Source: Synechococcaceae bacterium Bin_79_3
GTDB lineage: Bacteria > Cyanobacteriota > Cyanobacteriia > PCC-6307 > Cyanobiaceae
Reading direction: 5' to 3'
Length of the DNA: 11,201 nucleotides
Assembly: GCA_009914645.1 (NCBI GenBank)
Contig: VFLB01000062.1
Coordinates: 1 to 11,201 of the forward strand
The notes under the pieces are model-generated. The model was not told the DNA's origin and did not search any database. It saw nothing but the letters and a program-made list of their open reading frames with translations. Shown in pieces: positions 1 through 6,124 of the stretch; positions within the stretch are counted from its first letter, which is position 1, and each line of letters begins with the position of its first letter. Position numbers and translations under genes: made by a program.

Positions 1-593
1 CAGCGGGCCTCCAATAAGGCCACCAGAGCAGGCTCCTCTGCTGCTTTCGGTAGTATTTGCACTAATAACCCACCAGCACTTCGTATGCCGGTGTGATCAA
101 TTGTTTCACCAACAAATACCGCAGATGGGGTTTGTTCAGAATGTAATAAGTAAGACGCTATATCTTCACCAACACATCCGCTAACAAGTTCTACGGTGCT
201 GCTATAGGGAGGTCCTTGGCCCTTATCGCGCACAACATGTAGATAACCGGTTCCAACAGCTTTGCTGAAATCAAATTGAGCTGGTTCGCCAATTGGATCA
301 AGCTCTAATTGCGGAACGCCCACCTGACCCCTCACCGTGCCATCCCTGCCGGCATCCACCATCAAGCCTTTCAAGGGTCCATCGGCTTGGATGCGTAGAT
401 TCACCCGGCCATGGGCCACTTTCATAGAGCTAGCAAGCAATAAGCCTGCCGTCATCGCTCGCCCCAACAAGGCGCTGGTGAGATAGGAAAGGTTATGGCG
501 GCGTCTGGCATAACGGGCCGTAACCGTTGTGTTTATGGCCACTAGGCGGATACCGCCTCCAGCTGCCGTGGCACGCACCAACTGGTCAGGCAT
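1..593 (-). CDS. hslO: Hsp33 redox-regulated chaperone (N-terminal part, 3' end outside window)
   Basis: Hsp33 is a cytoplasmic holdase chaperone switched on by oxidation. About 197 codons are visible, from the ATG at 593 to the window edge. The translation begins [17 protein letters not shown] and carries the usual Hsp33 core stretches: [66 protein letters not shown] and [21 protein letters not shown]. The zinc-binding, redox-sensing C-terminal domain (CxC and CxxC cysteines) would lie beyond position 1 and cannot be checked. The start codon overlaps the end of the upstream ABC ATPase gene by 8 nt, and no Shine-Dalgarno sequence is seen, so translation is probably coupled to that gene. Family identity is confident. 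Confidence 0.93.
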   Translation of the reverse strand, partial: MPDQLVRATAAGGGIRLVAINTTVTARYARRRHNLSYLTSALLGRAMTAGLLLASSMKVAHGRVNLRIQADGPLKGLMVDAGRDGTVRGQVGVPQLELDPIGEPAQFDFSKAVGTGYLHVVRDKGQGPPYSSTVELVSGCVGEDIASYLLHSEQTPSAVFVGETIDHTGIRSAGGLLVQILPKAAEEPALVALLEAR

Positions 594-1248
594 GGGCAAA
601 CATCGAATCGTTAGATCGTAAACAGCGCCCCTGGTGCAAGTGCCAATGGTGTTGCATCAAACCTTTAAATGCCTCCGGTTCATGGGTAACCACCAGCAAT
701 AAGCGTTCGCGGCTAATCGGAATAAGCAGCTCCAAAAGGTCTTGACGCACCGACCAATCCAAACCTGCAGTGGGTTCATCAAGGAGCAGGATCGGTGGAT
801 CTCGCAGCAATTGCACCGCAATAGCCAAGCGGCGCTGTTGCCCGCCGCTTAAGCGTTCTGGAGCCTGTTGCAATGAAATGCCAGCCAAACCAACTTGAGC
901 TAATACAGCTTCGATTTTTTCTGTTGCCAGGCGTCTGTGCCCTATGTGTAATTCCTGGGCAACGCTGAGGCCAAGAAAGTGTCGTTCCGGAAATTGAAAC
1001 ACCAAACCGCATAACCAACGTCTTTGACGTGCGCTGGTGCTGTGGCCGTCCCAGCGGATTTGGCCAGCCTGCGGGCTAGCTAAACCGGCAATTAAATCCA
1101 GCAAACTGCTTTTACCGCTGCCACTGCGGCCTGCCATCAAAGCGGGTTCCCCCAGCCGCAATTGAAAATTGAGCCCCTCCAGGATTGGCTTTTCACTGGT
1201 GGCTGGGTGATAGCAAACCGCTTCAAGTTCCAGCAATGCCTGGTCCAT
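586..1248 (-). CDS. ECF-type ABC transporter ATP-binding protein
   Basis: This is an ATPase subunit of an ABC transporter, 220 aa from the chosen ATG. Walker A is GRSGSGKSS (residues 40-48), the Q-loop is VFQFPERHF (83-91), the signature is LSGGQQRRL (133-141), Walker B with D-loop is [12 protein letters not shown] (153-164), and the switch histidine lies in VVTHE (189). The FQFPE form of the Q-loop is typical of energy-coupling-factor (CbiO/EcfA) ATPases, which drive vitamin or metal uptake. No transmembrane or substrate-binding partner is present in the window, so the substrate is unknown. The frame stays open to an ATG at 1362, but that start would add 38 unrelated residues and overlap the divergent DUF3531 gene. 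[11 protein letters not shown] at 1248 fits the normal ABC start. Its last 8 nt overlap hslO, suggesting co-transcription. Confidence 0.85.
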   Translation of the reverse strand: MDQALLELEAVCYHPATSEKPILEGLNFQLRLGEPALMAGRSGSGKSSLLDLIAGLASPQAGQIRWDGHSTSARQRRWLCGLVFQFPERHFLGLSVAQELHIGHRRLATEKIEAVLAQVGLAGISLQQAPERLSGGQQRRLAIAVQLLRDPPILLLDEPTAGLDWSVRQDLLELLIPISRERLLLVVTHEPEAFKGLMQHHWHLHQGRCLRSNDSMFAHA

Positions 1249-1275
1249 TTGTGCACTGGTGCCTAGCTTGGCTCT

Positions 1276-1719
1276 ATGCAGGTAAATTTTCGCGATTTCG
1301 ATCCCTTCAACTGCTGGTTTTGGTTGCGTTTTCCAAACGTGCCAGGCCAGGGGGAACGCCAATACTTAGAGGAAACCTTCAATAGTTGGTATTTCCTTGG
1401 CAGGCTCGGTGCCTTCAATGCCGAAAACCTCCAAGTGCATGAAGAAGGTGCAGATGTGAGTTGGATGTCTTACGACAACGACGATGCAGAAACCTCCCTT
1501 TTGGCTGTTATGCACAACATGGGGGAATTTGAGTATCAAAGTGAATGGGCTCGGGTATGGCTGGATCTCGGCACCAGCGATGGGGTTGCCCTTGATGTGT
1601 TGATTAATTCATTAAGATGCCTTGATCGTGATTTACTTCAAATCGAAGAATTATTGATCGGTGGTACAAATGAAGATTGGCCAATAGAAGAAAGTGAAGA
1701 TCGCTTTTTTGAAAATTAA
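1276..1719 (+). CDS. DUF3531 family protein (cyanobacteria/plastid lineage)
   Basis: This 147-aa protein belongs to a conserved cyanobacterial family of unknown function, recognised from the start MQVNFRDFDPFNCWFWLRF and the block WMSYDNDDAETSLLAVMHNMGEF given here in parts. The family is also known from plant chloroplasts. No membrane segment or catalytic motif is evident. The C-terminus is strongly acidic (EDWPIEESEDRFFEN). The ATG at 1276 was chosen because homologues begin with this aromatic-rich stretch. No clear ribosome binding site precedes it. It lies only 27 nt from the start of the divergent ABC ATPase gene, so its promoter must overlap that gene's start or lie inside it. rsmE follows after 32 nt on the same strand and is probably co-transcribed. 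Confidence 0.85.
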   Translation: MQVNFRDFDPFNCWFWLRFPNVPGQGERQYLEETFNSWYFLGRLGAFNAENLQVHEEGADVSWMSYDNDDAETSLLAVMHNMGEFEYQSEWARVWLDLGTSDGVALDVLINSLRCLDRDLLQIEELLIGGTNEDWPIEESEDRFFEN

Positions 1720-1725
1720 ATCAAA

Positions 1726-1739
1726 ATTACATATGTAAT
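1726..1739. promoter_or_regulatory. Perfect 14-bp AT-rich palindrome between DUF3531 and rsmE
   Basis: ATTACATATGTAAT is its own reverse complement. It occupies almost half of the 32-nt spacer, just before the rsmE ribosome binding site. It could be an operator for a dimeric regulator or a chance AT-rich palindrome. No known cyanobacterial box (for example the NtcA form GTA-N8-TAC) matches it. Confidence 0.3.
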
Positions 1740-1740
1740 A

Positions 1741-1744
1741 GAGG
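1741..1744 (+). promoter_or_regulatory. Ribosome binding site of rsmE
   Basis: GAGG lies 7 nt before the ATG at 1752 and supports that start. It is one of the few recognisable Shine-Dalgarno sequences in the window. Confidence 0.6.
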
Positions 1745-1751
1745 CGAAATC

Positions 1752-2516
1752 ATGGCGGAGCAAAGGCGGCTAATAATCTCCCCGAATCGTTTGCTTGATT
1801 TTGACAAACCCCTACCCCTTAGCCCTGGGGAACTGCATTATTTGCAAAGGGTTTTACGGCTTAAAAGCGGGGCAGGTTTCAACATTTGTGATGGCCATGG
1901 AACTATCTATCAGGCAAATTTATGCCCTGATGGCAATGCTCACCTAATTAAAAAAGAAACGTTGATTCCGCAAATAAAACCATGTCTGCAATTATTTTTT
2001 GGTTTATTTCGCCGTGATCTAGAGGTGATGTTACGGATGGCAACTGAACTTGGAGTGGATCAACTTCATCCCCTGCAAGCCGATTATTCACTACTTGAGC
2101 CAGGCGGCCAACGCCAAGAACGCTGGAACAGCATTATCAAAGAAGCAACCGAACAATCTGAACGGGCCTGGTTACCACAATTAGGGGGTCTGCAAAATGC
2201 TGCTACCGCATTAACAAAACCAGCTGCCGTTGAGGTGTGTCGCTGGATTGGTGTTACCAGGGAAGCTGGGGCGCCCCCTTTAGAAAAGTTACTGACAAGA
2301 GAAAATGCAATAAACGCAACCCATTGGCAGCTGGCCTGCGGACCGGAGGGTGGTTGGAGCAGCACTGAACGTGAGCTCGCCGCTGCTGCGGGATGGCAGG
2401 CTGTGAGCCTCAGCCCCACGGTTTTGCGCTGCTCCACCGCTGCAATCAGCGGCCTTGCCTTAATGCAACATCAGCGGCTGCAACTCAGCGGCGAATCCCT
2501 TCAGCCATCTCCTTAA
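1752..2516 (+). CDS. rsmE: 16S rRNA (uracil-1498-N3)-methyltransferase RsmE
   Basis: RsmE methylates N3 of U1498 in 16S rRNA of the 30S subunit, using S-adenosylmethionine bound in a SPOUT trefoil knot. At 254 aa the length is normal. The N-terminal PUA-like part has LSPGELHYLQRVLRLKSG (23-40) and ICDGHG. The SPOUT domain shows MATELGVDQLHPLQA (96-110), EQSERAWLPQL (134-144), the SAM-loop ACGPEGGW (195-202) and SLSPTVLRCSTAA (219-231). The usual LRTETA of the knot reads LRCSTA here. The start at 1752 is supported by a GAGG 7 nt upstream. The gene follows DUF3531 by 32 nt. Its last 32 nt overlap the 3' end of the opposite-strand hypothetical gene. Confidence 0.93.
   Translation: MAEQRRLIISPNRLLDFDKPLPLSPGELHYLQRVLRLKSGAGFNICDGHGTIYQANLCPDGNAHLIKKETLIPQIKPCLQLFFGLFRRDLEVMLRMATELGVDQLHPLQADYSLLEPGGQRQERWNSIIKEATEQSERAWLPQLGGLQNAATALTKPAAVEVCRWIGVTREAGAPPLEKLLTRENAINATHWQLACGPEGGWSSTERELAAAAGWQAVSLSPTVLRCSTAAISGLALMQHQRLQLSGESLQPSP
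2437..2452. other. Short GC-rich hairpin past the end of the minus-strand hypothetical gene
   Basis: CCGCTG-CAAT-CAGCGG is a perfect 6-bp stem with a 4-nt loop inside rsmE, about 32 nt beyond the stop of the minus-strand gene ending at 2485. It lacks a U-tract on either strand, so it is at best a weak, non-canonical termination site. Confidence 0.25.
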
Positions 2517-2946
2517 AGCCAGCGAGAGCTGCCCCAGGTAAACGGCGTGCCCGGGGCAGCGCATTGGCAGGATTTAGATACTTATCAGCAAAAGTTTCGT
2601 TGCTAATAACCACTATGTTCGCTTCATTTTCGGCCCTTTCCGCCGCCAGTAATTGAGCCGTAGTAAGCACTTTAACTTCAGGAACTACGGGCTCAGCTTG
2701 ATTTTTGGAAGCAGCTTGATTTTTGGGAACCGGTGTTAGCTCCTTTGAGATCTTTACTGGTGTTTGTAAAGGAGGGCCAATTTTAAAACCAGGCGCTGCG
2801 GAATCCAAAGATGCAGGAATTTGATCAGATGCAGGTTCGTCAACAGGCGCGGTTTTTACTGGCGCCACATCCACAGGAACAGTGGGGGCCTTGGAAATCT
2901 CCAGAAATGGCTTACCAATGCCGCCAAAAAACTTTTTCAACACCAT
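2485..2946 (-). CDS. Hypothetical protein with Pro-rich linker and conserved-looking C-terminus
   Basis: A 153-aa soluble protein without a signal peptide or membrane segment. Residues 1-20 (MVLKKFFGGIGKPFLEISKA) look like a short folded or amphipathic segment. Residues 21-95 are a low-complexity Pro/Val/Ala/Lys linker. Residues 96-120 contain a predicted helix rich in Ala and Glu, and residues 119-153 end in FADKYLNPANALPRARRLPG and FKEMAEGIRR. From memory, this kind of ending (hydrophobic YL, an Arg-rich turn and PG, then F..MA) recurs in small cyanobacterial proteins of unknown function, but I cannot name a family. The linker carries a recent-looking duplication of six codons. The start at 2946 is supported by GAGGGGA at 2951-2957 and a possible -10 box. 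The 3' end overlaps rsmE by 32 nt. Confidence 0.7.
   Translation of the reverse strand: MVLKKFFGGIGKPFLEISKAPTVPVDVAPVKTAPVDEPASDQIPASLDSAAPGFKIGPPLQTPVKISKELTPVPKNQAASKNQAEPVVPEVKVLTTAQLLAAERAENEANIVVISNETFADKYLNPANALPRARRLPGAALAGFKEMAEGIRR
2528..2560. other. GC-rich hairpin just after the rsmE stop
   Basis: GCTGCCCC (2528-2535) pairs perfectly with GGGGCAGC (2553-2560) across a 17-nt loop, starting 12 nt after the rsmE stop. No T-run follows. It may help end or stabilise the rsmE transcript, but it also lies in codons 129-139 of the opposite-strand gene, so coding constraint is an alternative explanation. Confidence 0.3.
2694..2726. repeat. Tandem duplication, 18-bp period, in the Pro-rich linker
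   Basis: CAGCTTGATTTTTGG occurs exactly at 2694-2708 and again at 2712-2726. The 18-bp period is six codons, so the minus-strand protein has two adjacent (P/S)KNQA(A/E) units at residues 74-85. Identity over the 15 bases suggests recent slippage duplication. Confidence 0.7.
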
Positions 2947-2950
2947 GGAA

Positions 2951-2974
2951 TCCCCTCAACCAACCCTAATTATC
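2951..2974 (-). promoter_or_regulatory. Possible -10 box and ribosome binding site of the hypothetical gene
   Basis: Read on the minus strand, GATAAT (2974-2969) matches the TATAAT -10 consensus at five of six positions. GAGGGGA (2957-2951) is a good Shine-Dalgarno sequence before the ATG at 2946. The hexamer 17 nt upstream of the -10 box (TGCAAC) does not match a -35 box. The ribosome site is credible. The promoter is only a candidate. Confidence 0.4.
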
Positions 2975-3003
2975 AGGCCATAAAGCCCATAGTTGCAGCT
3001 TAC

Positions 3004-4323
3004 TTATGGCTGTGCAACATCAAATTCAGCGGCGGCCGCTTCTAACCAGTGCTCCAAGCCATGCTTTTTTTGCCATTCAGCTTGGTGGCAAGCCGAAAGA
3101 GTGCCAAGCAAGCGATTCAACTGCTGGCCATCAGCTCCCATCAATTGCCATTGGCTTTGGCGATAACGCCGCAAAGCTTGAGCATTGCAATCGCTTTGGC
3201 GTTTAAAGCCAGCCGCCCATCGCCTGGCAAAGCGGCGGATGCCATCTATCCCGTGATCAGCCCATAAAGGAATTTCAGCCGAACCCTTAAGGCGTGCCCA
3301 TAGGGGATGCAAATACATAGGTAAGGGCAAGCAACGTTCCTGCCCAGGCCGGCATGGTCTGCCTTCCCCTTGCAATCCCCAACTACGAATCCAAAGCACT
3401 GGTTGCCCATTCTCTAAGCCCAAATCAATCGGCCTCAACCCCGCGGCCTCGAGGGTGCGCAAACCCATTACACGCACTAATAAATAGATGGGATCGTGTT
3501 GCCAATTTCTATCGAGGGTGCGCAGAAATGCTGCATCAAGATTCGGCTCCGGCCGTGGGCTCAATAGCAGTGGTTCTAGGGCTGTAAAGGGATTCAACGC
3601 CACCATGCCCTGGCGATAGGCCTGGGCATAAAAAGCGCGAATCACCGTGAGACGTCGCTGGGCAGTGCTGGTGCTTGCAGTAGCAAAAAGATGATTACGC
3701 CAGCGCCAGGCTGCGCCTTCACTAACTGCAGCCGGCAGGCTCACAGCACTGAAATCAAGCAGTCGCTTTAATTCACGGTGCCATTGCAATTCACTTCCAG
3801 AAGTAGAAACACCCCGCTGGCGCCTCTGAAGCACCCAACCCGCAACGGTGGTAGGTGCTCCCGGGCGTTTTCGCTTATCTAATGGCTGATGCAATTGCGT
3901 GAAAAAAGTTTCATGCGCCAGCGGGAAATAGTCGCTTGAAAGCACCAAGCCTCGGGCACGAAAACCATTAACCAAAATTTCGGCCAGATCACTTTCTTCT
4001 GGAATTAACAACTCCCCGCCAAAGTGCTGCTGCTGAAATTGACGGGCGCAATCCCTGGCCACCAACCTCACCTCCCGTTTGCGCAACTGCAGGGCACCGG
4101 TGCTCAACTCCAGCAACCGCTGCACCTCCTCATCCACTTCCCGATAACGCCAATGGGCTTGGCTGAGATCGGGCCCAAGAAAGCGACGAAAATTACGTCG
4201 CCCCAGGGGGCGTCTCAACGGCTTTGGCACTACCCGCTCGTACCACCAACCAAGGGGAGTTCCCTCAGAATATTTGAGATATATGAATTGCTCGCCCCCC
4301 TGCACTCCAACCCGACCGATCAA
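3004..4323 (-). CDS. Tyrosine-recombinase-like (phage integrase fold) protein, apparently degenerate
   Basis: A 439-aa protein with the layout of a tyrosine recombinase. It has an N-terminal arm-binding-like region (about 10-60), a core-binding helical region (about 160-250, including STAQRRLTVIRAFYAQAYRQG and LNPFTALE) and a C-terminal catalytic-like domain (about 265-425). The first catalytic arginine block looks kept: VMGLRTLEAAGLRPIDL (285-301, R289). Box II is not: where active enzymes have HxLRH, then LGH, then the nucleophilic Tyr, this protein reads ALRRYRQSQW (383-392) and LLGTLSACHQAEW (405-417), with no histidine before the Arg, Thr for the GH histidine, and no Tyr at the nucleophile position. 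My inference is a protein that binds DNA but does not cut. The start is the first available TTG (4323). A GTG at 4305 is possible. It follows the DUF3104-like gene by 37 nt. Confidence 0.7.
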   Translation of the reverse strand: MIGRVGVQGGEQFIYLKYSEGTPLGWWYERVVPKPLRRPLGRRNFRRFLGPDLSQAHWRYREVDEEVQRLLELSTGALQLRKREVRLVARDCARQFQQQHFGGELLIPEESDLAEILVNGFRARGLVLSSDYFPLAHETFFTQLHQPLDKRKRPGAPTTVAGWVLQRRQRGVSTSGSELQWHRELKRLLDFSAVSLPAAVSEGAAWRWRNHLFATASTSTAQRRLTVIRAFYAQAYRQGMVALNPFTALEPLLLSPRPEPNLDAAFLRTLDRNWQHDPIYLLVRVMGLRTLEAAGLRPIDLGLENGQPVLWIRSWGLQGEGRPCRPGQERCLPLPMYLHPLWARLKGSAEIPLWADHGIDGIRRFARRWAAGFKRQSDCNAQALRRYRQSQWQLMGADGQQLNRLLGTLSACHQAEWQKKHGLEHWLEAAAAEFDVAQP

Positions 4324-4360
4324 CTGAATACCAACTTCTTAATTTAAGCACAAACTAATC

Positions 4361-4582
4361 TTAATCTTTGCGAATTGCAAGTAGATCGATCACCCAATCC
4401 GCGTTCACTGTGAGCACGGCCAGATCGTCTTCCCGTAGCACCTGAAGCAGGGAGGGCTCGGCGGTGCGGGCGCCACCTTCGCAGCAAATCACCTGAGCTA
4501 GAAAAGGTTGCTGACGCGGAGGTGCCACCGCCACCACATCCCCCACCCGCACAGCAAGAAATAAAGGGCTCGGGGAATTCAC
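4361..4582 (-). CDS. Small DUF3104-like protein
   Basis: A 73-aa protein with pattern LFLAVRVGDVVAVA, then QVICCEGGAR (residues 30-39), then LLQVLREDDL and VNADWVIDLL near the end. The order VxxGDxVxV, QVIxxxGGAR, LxQV, VNADxV matches, from memory, the small beta-rich DUF3104 family restricted to cyanobacteria, whose function is unknown. The start is GTG at 4582, directly preceded by an in-frame TGA, so no longer form is possible. It has no signal peptide or membrane segment. It precedes the recombinase-like gene by 37 nt on the same strand and is divergent to the VTE6-like gene, with 59 nt between starts (4583-4641). I see no convincing promoter in that gap. Confidence 0.68.
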   Translation of the reverse strand: MNSPSPLFLAVRVGDVVAVAPPRQQPFLAQVICCEGGARTAEPSLLQVLREDDLAVLTVNADWVIDLLAIRKD

Positions 4583-4641
4583 TCACAATCCAGCAATCAA
4601 GTTTTAATGGTACGCCTGAACTGCTCACGAGAATCACCACC

Positions 4642-5352
4642 ATGACTGCTGGCTTATTTAGCGCCGTAATTAATGCTGTTCTGATCTTGCTGGCGCGGCG
4701 TTTACCTCTATTAACACCAGCCGGCTGGTGGCATGCCTGGGGGCTTGGCACTTTGCTGGGAATAAGCCTCGGCTGGCGGGGCTGGCTGGCGGTGGTGCTT
4801 TATCTGGCGTTTGGCTCCGCAGTTACAAAGCTGGGATTTGCAAAAAAACAAGCCCTTGGTATTGCAGAGGGCCGCGGCGGCAAAAGAGGGCCAGAAAATG
4901 TTTGGGGATCTGCCGCCACCGGCTTAGTGCTGGCGCTGGCAACCCTGCTGCCAGGAGCACCAAAACAGTTGCTGCTGAGCGGTTTTGTTGCAAGTTTTGC
5001 CGCCAAACTCGCTGATACTTTTGGCAGTGAAATCGGTAAACGTTGGGGTAAAACCACCTTGAGCTTGAGCCGATGGCGCCCTGTTCCTCCAGGTACCGAT
5101 GGCGCCGTAAGCATTGAGGGAACAGCGGCCAGCCTTATTGGTGCCCTGCTGTTTTGTTGCATCGGCTGGAGCTTAGGTTTGATTCCAGCAGGGCAAATCG
5201 CGTTACTGAGCGCTGTGGGGCTAGTGGCAAGTTTGCTGGAAAGTTTGATCGGGGCTGAATTACAACCCCGCATTGTGTGGCTTAGTAATGAAGGGGTAAA
5301 TGGCTTACTAACCGTTATTGCGGCTGGGCTTGCCATGGCCCTGCTGCGCTGA
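4642..5352 (+). CDS. DUF92/TIGR00297 membrane protein, phytyl-phosphate kinase (VTE6) homologue
   Basis: An integral membrane protein of 236 aa with about six hydrophobic segments. The family includes plant VTE6 and its cyanobacterial homologues, which phosphorylate phytyl phosphate to phytyl diphosphate with CTP, salvaging chlorophyll-derived phytol for tocopherol and phylloquinone. Family motifs visible are GSAVTKLGFAKKQALGIAEG (58-77), GGKRGPENVWGSA (79-91), the acidic ADTFGSEIGK (124-133), VPPGTDGAVSIEGTAASLIGA (148-168, given as the diagnostic block) and LSNEGVNGLL. The frame is open from 4522, but the 40 extra residues are Pro/Gln-rich and overlap the opposite gene. The ATG at 4642 begins a membrane segment at once, as expected. 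The 3' end overlaps the sigma factor gene by 38 nt. Confidence 0.85.
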   Translation: MTAGLFSAVINAVLILLARRLPLLTPAGWWHAWGLGTLLGISLGWRGWLAVVLYLAFGSAVTKLGFAKKQALGIAEGRGGKRGPENVWGSAATGLVLALATLLPGAPKQLLLSGFVASFAAKLADTFGSEIGKRWGKTTLSLSRWRPVPPGTDGAVSIEGTAASLIGALLFCCIGWSLGLIPAGQIALLSAVGLVASLLESLIGAELQPRIVWLSNEGVNGLLTVIAAGLAMALLR

Positions 5353-6100
5353 GTTGCTGTTGCAAGTGTTGCTGCAAACGCTTTAAGCGGCGCGAGAGGC
5401 GGCATGGGGTGAGTTGAAGTTCGCGGGCTAATTCCCGTTGCGAGCGTCCATCAATCCAGCAGCCGCGAATAAGGCGCTGATCAACAGGTGCTAGGCCGGA
5501 TATTTTTTCATCAATTTCCAGCAGCAGTAAGTTTTGCTCAGGAGATGGGCGGGAATCCACCAGTTCGTGGCTTACTGAACTTTGGCCATCAGCATCTTGG
5601 CTTTGTGCGTCGAGGCTTGTGCATTGCAAGGCATGGTGCAAGCGCCGGGCCTGATCCAAACGCTCTTCTGTGCAACCAAGCTGCAAGGCCAAAACAGGAT
5701 CGGTAAGAGCTGGCAAGCCTTGGTGCTGCCTTTGTTGTTGCAGCTGTTCTTGTTTTGCCATCAAATTACGGAGCCGCCAGGAGCAACGAATCGGTTGATG
5801 CCGGTCGCGCAGATGGTGCCGCATCTTGCCAAGAATTAATGGCACGGCATATGTGCTAAATGCATGCCCCTTGCTCGGCTCAAACCCTTGCACCGCAGCC
5901 ACTAAACCAATACATCCGATTTGGAATAGATCATCAAAACCAAGACTGCAACGCTGGGCCTGGCGTTGCGCTTGCTGACGCACCAAGTTCAAATGTGCTT
6001 CAACAAGGCGATTCCGTAGACGGATACAACGGCTATCGGCGTAATCGCGATGCATCGCCTCAAGGCTGGAAGGGGAATAACGAATTGGGCGAGGGGCCAT
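5315..6100 (-). CDS. Group 3 (SigF-type) RNA polymerase sigma factor
   Basis: An alternative sigma factor of 261 aa that directs RNA polymerase to a special promoter set. It lacks region 1. Region 2 covers about 30-100, with DDLFQIGCIGLVAAVQGF (56-73) binding core polymerase and GHAFSTYAVPLILGKMRHHL (78-97) for -10 recognition and melting. Region 3 is about 105-160, with a Gln-rich helix. Region 4 (about 200-250) has the helix-turn-helix SQRELARELQLTPCRLSRRL (220-239). The FSTYA and SRRLKR wording is that of SigB/F/G-type cyanobacterial factors. The ATG at 6100 is in frame with the phnE-like TGA 24 nt upstream, with no other stop between, and no good ribosome binding site is seen. It is probably the last gene of the transporter operon. 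No anti-sigma factor is adjacent. Confidence 0.88.
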   Translation of the reverse strand: MAPRPIRYSPSSLEAMHRDYADSRCIRLRNRLVEAHLNLVRQQAQRQAQRCSLGFDDLFQIGCIGLVAAVQGFEPSKGHAFSTYAVPLILGKMRHHLRDRHQPIRCSWRLRNLMAKQEQLQQQRQHQGLPALTDPVLALQLGCTEERLDQARRLHHALQCTSLDAQSQDADGQSSVSHELVDSRPSPEQNLLLLEIDEKISGLAPVDQRLIRGCWIDGRSQRELARELQLTPCRLSRRLKRLQQHLQQQLSAAGPWQAQPQ

Positions 6101-6124
6101 GGCTGCAGAAGCATTTGGACCCCT

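Noticed and set aside
2084..2437. 117-codon minus-strand frame inside rsmE
   Set aside because: It lies antisense to the SPOUT domain and shows no protein-like motif.
3004..4582. Integrative element or genomic island with attachment sites
   Set aside because: No tRNA, flanking direct repeat, phage gene or composition break is visible, and the recombinase looks catalytically dead.
4344..4751. 135-codon minus-strand frame across the DUF3104-like gene
   Set aside because: It has a biased Ser/Arg/Gly composition and covers the start of the VTE6-like gene antisense. The 73-aa frame has the family-like motifs instead.
5372..5393. Inverted repeat CGCTT-T-AAGCG as sigma-gene structure
   Set aside because: The arms are separated by one base, so it cannot fold as a hairpin, and it lies within the coding helix-turn-helix end.
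4800..5405. 201-codon minus-strand frame opposite the VTE6-like gene
   Set aside because: It is a shadow of a gene with clear membrane segments and family motifs on the plus strand.
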